Origin: Candidatus Hydrogenedentota bacterium
Lineage (GTDB): Bacteria; Hydrogenedentota; Hydrogenedentia; Hydrogenedentales; JAEUWI01
NCBI GenBank assembly: GCA_016182605.1
Contig: JACPGE010000038.1
Location: 1 to 64,000 of the forward strand
Length of the DNA: 64,000 nt
Reading direction: 5' to 3'
Made by a program: the position numbers and the translations under genes. The notes under the pieces are model-generated. The model did not search any database. It saw nothing but the letters and a program-made list of their open reading frames with translations, and was not told the origin of the DNA. Of the stretch, positions 61,316 to 64,000 are shown piece by piece. Positions within the stretch are counted from its first letter, which is position 1. Each line of letters begins with the position of its first letter.

Positions 61316-62353
61316 TTATTCGAAGGCTTTGCCTTTGTATTCGGTAGGAAGTTTGCTGTCGACGGCGGCCAGGTTGCTGGCGTAGCTGTCTTTCTTCGCC
61401 TCGAAGGCCTTTGCCGATGTGCTGATCGCATCCGCCGCGGCCAGATATTCGGCTTCGTTGCCTGCGGCCACCTTCACGGCGCCGCCGTCGGACGGCACGG
61501 CCTTTACGGCGGCGTCGATTTCCGCGACGCCGGAGACGCCCATACCCTTGAGGTCGCCGAGCACGCGGTTGGCGCGTTCGCCCATGGCGGTGAGGAAATC
61601 TCCTTCTGCGGTGGCGACGGCCAGTCCGCGCAGGGTGTATTCCATATCGAGGAGTTTGCCGATGACGTAGAGGAGACGGCGCTCTTCCGCGGGGGCTTCC
61701 TTGTTCTGGGCTTCGTCGGGCAGGGGCAGGAAATTGTGGCGTATTTCGCCCTGGCTCCAGGCGACGAGTTCGAAGTCGCTGCCCGCCTTGTGGTGGCCCT
61801 TGTTCACGAGATCTTCGCGGGGGACGGTGTGACAGCGGTAACAGCTTGTCGCCAGTTCGTAGATTTTGTCGGTAAGGCGCATGCCGTGCTGTGCCGCTTC
61901 GGCGAGGCGCGCGGCGCGATCGGGGCGGCCTTTCACGTCCTGATGGATGGCGAGCCAGTCGACGGCGGCGCCGTGGCAGCGCTGGCAGGAGATGCCCATG
62001 ATGGTCTTGGGCTCGCCGCCGCCTTCGGCATGCTGGGTGTAATGGCACTGCACGCATTCGTCGTTGCGGCGGATGCTGCCGGACATGCCCAGGTCGGTGA
62101 GGATGGTCTTTGCTTCTTCGCGCTGGTGCAATTCGTCATAGGTGACTTTGTGGGTGGACTGGGTCCACGCCTGGACCGAGCGGGCGTGGCACTGCGAGCA
62201 ATTTTCCGCTTCGTTGGCCACGATTTTTGCCGGATCGTAAGAGAGTATGGGTTCCGCCGCGGACGCGTTTGGGGTCCACAGGGACACGGCTGCGGCTATC
62301 GCCAGGGCCAGGCCCCATTGGGTTTTCCGGGTGAGCTGCATTGAGATTTTCAT
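61316..62353 (-). CDS. secreted tetrahaem cytochrome c (cytochrome c554-like)
   Basis: A 345-residue protein with signal peptide (about 1-32, ASA|AE) and four CxxCH motifs: CSQCH, CVQCH, CQRCH, CYRCH, all in the first half. The spacing and ITHK/HTVP-type His residues resemble the cytochrome c554 family that shuttles electrons in the periplasm. The second half is Ala-rich, helical and haem-free. Two starts are possible (ATG 62353, ATG 62365); the GAGGAGG site is too close to 62365, so 62353 is preferred. It lies between the NqrF-like reductase and the cNMP/Fe-S gene. Confidence 0.87.
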   Translation of the reverse strand: MKISMQLTRKTQWGLALAIAAAVSLWTPNASAAEPILSYDPAKIVANEAENCSQCHARSVQAWTQSTHKVTYDELHQREEAKTILTDLGMSGSIRRNDECVQCHYTQHAEGGGEPKTIMGISCQRCHGAAVDWLAIHQDVKGRPDRAARLAEAAQHGMRLTDKIYELATSCYRCHTVPREDLVNKGHHKAGSDFELVAWSQGEIRHNFLPLPDEAQNKEAPAEERRLLYVIGKLLDMEYTLRGLAVATAEGDFLTAMGERANRVLGDLKGMGVSGVAEIDAAVKAVPSDGGAVKVAAGNEAEYLAAADAISTSAKAFEAKKDSYASNLAAVDSKLPTEYKGKAFE

Positions 62354-62405
62354 GATACGAGCCATCCTCCTCTGATCTGATGTATTGCACATTTCCTACG
62401 CGAAC

Positions 62406-63716
62406 TCAGGCGTCCAATTCAATGGACGTCTCCGGAACGGCAATGCAGGGCAGGCAGTAGCCCGCCTGCAAGCCCGGAAAGGCCGGTTGCGTTCCCGGAT
62501 AACACACCGTACCGCTTTTCAACGCCGTATGGCAAGAACCGCATTTGCCCTGCCCGCACGCATATTTGATCTTCTTCTCTTTGTACTTGTTTGCCTTGGC
62601 AAGAGTGCGCAGACTGGCTTCGCCGTGCCAGGTCAGCTCTTTTCCAGAATGGGCATAGACCACCTTGTGCGCCACGCCTGCGATTGCGGGCGCGGGCGCC
62701 GCGGCGGGCGCGCCACCGAAGGACTCCCAGTGCACGTTCTGCTTCGGCACGCCCCACTCCAGCAGCCCCCGCTCCATCCCCGTCATCATGGGTCCCGGAC
62801 CGCAGATGAAATAGTCGTAGTTGTTGTGCGGCAGGGTCTGTTTCATGAGAGCGGCGTCCACCCGGGACTGAAGGTAATGGATGCCATTGGCGGCCTTCGC
62901 GCCTTCCGATCGATTCGCAGGCAGGACATCGCTGAAACAGAAGTGCACCCGCGCGTTGGGCAGGTTGGCCGCGGCGAATTCGAAATTCCGCTGCATGATC
63001 AGTTCGTCTTCGGCGCGGACGCCGTAAAAAACCCAGATCTCCCGGGTGCTGTTTTTGTCGATGAGCGCGTTCATCATGCAGAGAATGGGGGTAACGCCCA
63101 CGCCGGCGGCGAGGAGGACGACGGGGCTTTCCTTGTTGAGATCGAGGAAGAAATCGCCCGAGGGCGCGTGCACATCGATGAGTTCGCCTTCCTGCACGCG
63201 ATCGTGGAGGAAGCCAGAGACCACACCGGGAGGCGTGCCGGGGGCGGCATTGGGCGGGGGTAAAACGCGCTTGACGCTGATGCGGTAATAACGTGGGTTG
63301 GGGCTGTCGGAGAGGGAGTAACAGCGCGATTCTTCCACAATCTCATCGGGGTCGGCGAGATCGGGCACATCGAGGCGGAACATGAGGAACTGGCCGGGAT
63401 AGAAGGCGGGAAGGGGCTTGCGGTCGTGGGGGTAGAAGTAGAACGAGCAGATGTCGCCTTTTTCGTTTTCCAGGATCTTCTTGCGCACCTCGAACTTGCG
63501 CCAGCCGGTCCAGGAGGCTTTGCTGGATTCGGCTTCTTCCACGCGCAGTTCGGCGGCTTCCACGCGTTTCTGCCATTCGCGCAACTGGAGCTGCCGCTGA
63601 ATGACAGCGCTTCGGGAACGCTGCAAGTTTGTGTAGACCAGCATGGGGAGCTGCAAGACGAGGCATCCCACAATGGTCAGGCCGGCCCCCAGCGCAATCA
63701 ATTCAACCATAAACAT
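62406..63716 (-). CDS. membrane NqrF-like FAD/[2Fe-2S] reductase
   Basis: A 436-residue protein. An N-terminal membrane helix (about 4-28) and coiled linker are followed by an FAD domain (FYPGQFLMFRL, RCYSLSDSP), an NAD domain (LLAAGVGVTPILCMMN, YFICGPGPMM) and a C-terminal plant-type ferredoxin (YACGQGKCGSC, then C near YCLPC). Domain order is like phthalate dioxygenase reductase (FAD-NAD-Fd). It should oxidise NAD(P)H on the cytoplasmic side and feed the adjacent redox proteins. It starts near ATG 63716, with further possible starts within 10 bases. Confidence 0.86.
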   Translation of the reverse strand: MFMVELIALGAGLTIVGCLVLQLPMLVYTNLQRSRSAVIQRQLQLREWQKRVEAAELRVEEAESSKASWTGWRKFEVRKKILENEKGDICSFYFYPHDRKPLPAFYPGQFLMFRLDVPDLADPDEIVEESRCYSLSDSPNPRYYRISVKRVLPPPNAAPGTPPGVVSGFLHDRVQEGELIDVHAPSGDFFLDLNKESPVVLLAAGVGVTPILCMMNALIDKNSTREIWVFYGVRAEDELIMQRNFEFAAANLPNARVHFCFSDVLPANRSEGAKAANGIHYLQSRVDAALMKQTLPHNNYDYFICGPGPMMTGMERGLLEWGVPKQNVHWESFGGAPAAAPAPAIAGVAHKVVYAHSGKELTWHGEASLRTLAKANKYKEKKIKYACGQGKCGSCHTALKSGTVCYPGTQPAFPGLQAGYCLPCIAVPETSIELDA

Positions 63717-63779
63717 TACCACCACTTGCGCGACGCGCCATTCGGAAAGCGCCGCGCGCCTGCGTCAAACCGCTTCGGC

Positions 63780-64000
63780 CTAGAACTGCACCACGAATTC
63801 CGTGCGCAGGCCACGCTTGTCTGCCAAGTTTTCCCGCTGAACAAAATATGCGTCAACCCGCCACACAAAACGGTTCTTGATTGCTTGCTGATAACGCGCC
63901 ATTACGCCCAATCGTCCCCGATCCGTGCCGTCGGTATCCGTGCGCCCGCCAACTTCCAGTATGACCTGCTTGCGCGTATCGGAAAAGAATTTTTGATATC
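63780..64000 (-). CDS. outer-membrane beta-barrel protein, 3' end only
   Basis: Partial gene running off the window. The last 72 residues read alternating strands (KQVILEVGG; GRLGVMARYQ; RFVWRVDAYFV; LRTEFVVQF) and end in Phe, the hallmark C-terminal residue for outer-membrane insertion. Stop TAG is at 63782-63780. The gene is upstream of the reductase/cytochrome genes on the same strand, 64 bases away, so it probably heads or shares their operon. A porin next to multihaem cytochromes recalls porin-cytochrome conduits. The rest of the protein is needed to confirm. Confidence 0.75.
   Translation of the reverse strand, partial: YQKFFSDTRKQVILEVGGRTDTDGTDRGRLGVMARYQQAIKNRFVWRVDAYFVQRENLADKRGLRTEFVVQF

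Noticed and set aside
1-64000. tRNA or rRNA genes
   Set aside because: No TTC-arm/CCA pattern or rRNA core was recognised in the intergenic gaps.

Overview
The window is GC-rich bacterial DNA from a Gram-negative organism. The visible markers are a Sec/Tat and lipoprotein export repertoire, an outer-membrane beta-barrel C-terminus ending in Phe, multihaem cytochromes, sulfatase plus formylglycine-generating enzyme, ThuA, GH88, Gfo/Idh/MocA oxidoreductases and an ECF sigma/anti-sigma pair. This mix fits environmental bacteria of the PVC/FCB/Hydrogenedentota type better than Proteobacteria. That placement is an inference; no rRNA, tRNA or ribosomal protein is present to settle it. Intergenic DNA is rich in short palindromic and direct repeats.

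Layout. 1-8300: a repeat-filled left edge, a secreted PLC-like phosphodiesterase, a Tat-exported sulfatase, a STAS / Ser-Thr kinase / small-protein operon, a parvulin, and a true formylglycine-generating enzyme that would activate the sulfatase. 8300-12700: a repeat nest, two response regulators (one with a degenerate HD-GYP domain), and a thioesterase-VOC pair. 12.6-16.3 kb: a PQQ dehydrogenase followed by a cytochrome c protein with a degenerate copper-monooxygenase-like tail. 16.3-20.1 kb: a 64-residue GspF-N-like protein in its own transcription unit, then GH88, Gfo/Idh/MocA and SDR genes resembling a uronic-acid or polysaccharide catabolic set. 20.1-26.2 kb is the most unusual region. A divergent NsrR-type regulator faces a truncated haemoglobin gene that overlaps a 1698-residue fusion of ferredoxin/flavin reductase with a complete one-module NRPS (C-A-PCP-TE). 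A candidate NsrR operator sits on a consensus promoter between them. 26.2-32.1 kb: a radical SAM/SPASM enzyme, a secreted repeat protein, a possible MITE, 78-bp tandem repeats, and a homocysteine-methyltransferase-like gene next to a RACo-like corrinoid activator.

32.3-47.8 kb: MATE exporter, UDP-glucose-type dehydrogenase, ThuA, an orphan glycerol-type ABC binding lipoprotein, a purple-acid-phosphatase-like enzyme with HEAT-like repeats, a membrane sulfatase-superfamily protein, Gfo/Idh/MocA, aroB, a TPR pair and a TetR regulator. 47.8-55.7 kb (minus strand): an ECF sigma / anti-sigma / Spy-like trio, cysS, an HDOD protein, a PilB/GspE ATPase and ftsY. 55.8-64.0 kb (minus strand): a redox cluster with decahaem cytochrome, cytochrome-b-like membrane protein, cNMP-domain/four-cluster Fe-S protein, tetrahaem cytochrome, NqrF-like reductase and the 3' end of a beta-barrel gene. 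It is plausibly an NAD(P)H-to-periplasm or NAD(P)H-to-outside electron conduit.

Strand composition changes in multi-gene blocks: G-rich plus strand at 1-6.2, 20.1-24.25, 32.4-35.2 and most of 41-63 kb; C-rich at 6.2-20.1 and 24.25-32 kb. One boundary falls inside the NRPS fusion gene, at the reductase/NRPS junction. All statements come from reading the sequence by eye; nothing was searched against a database.
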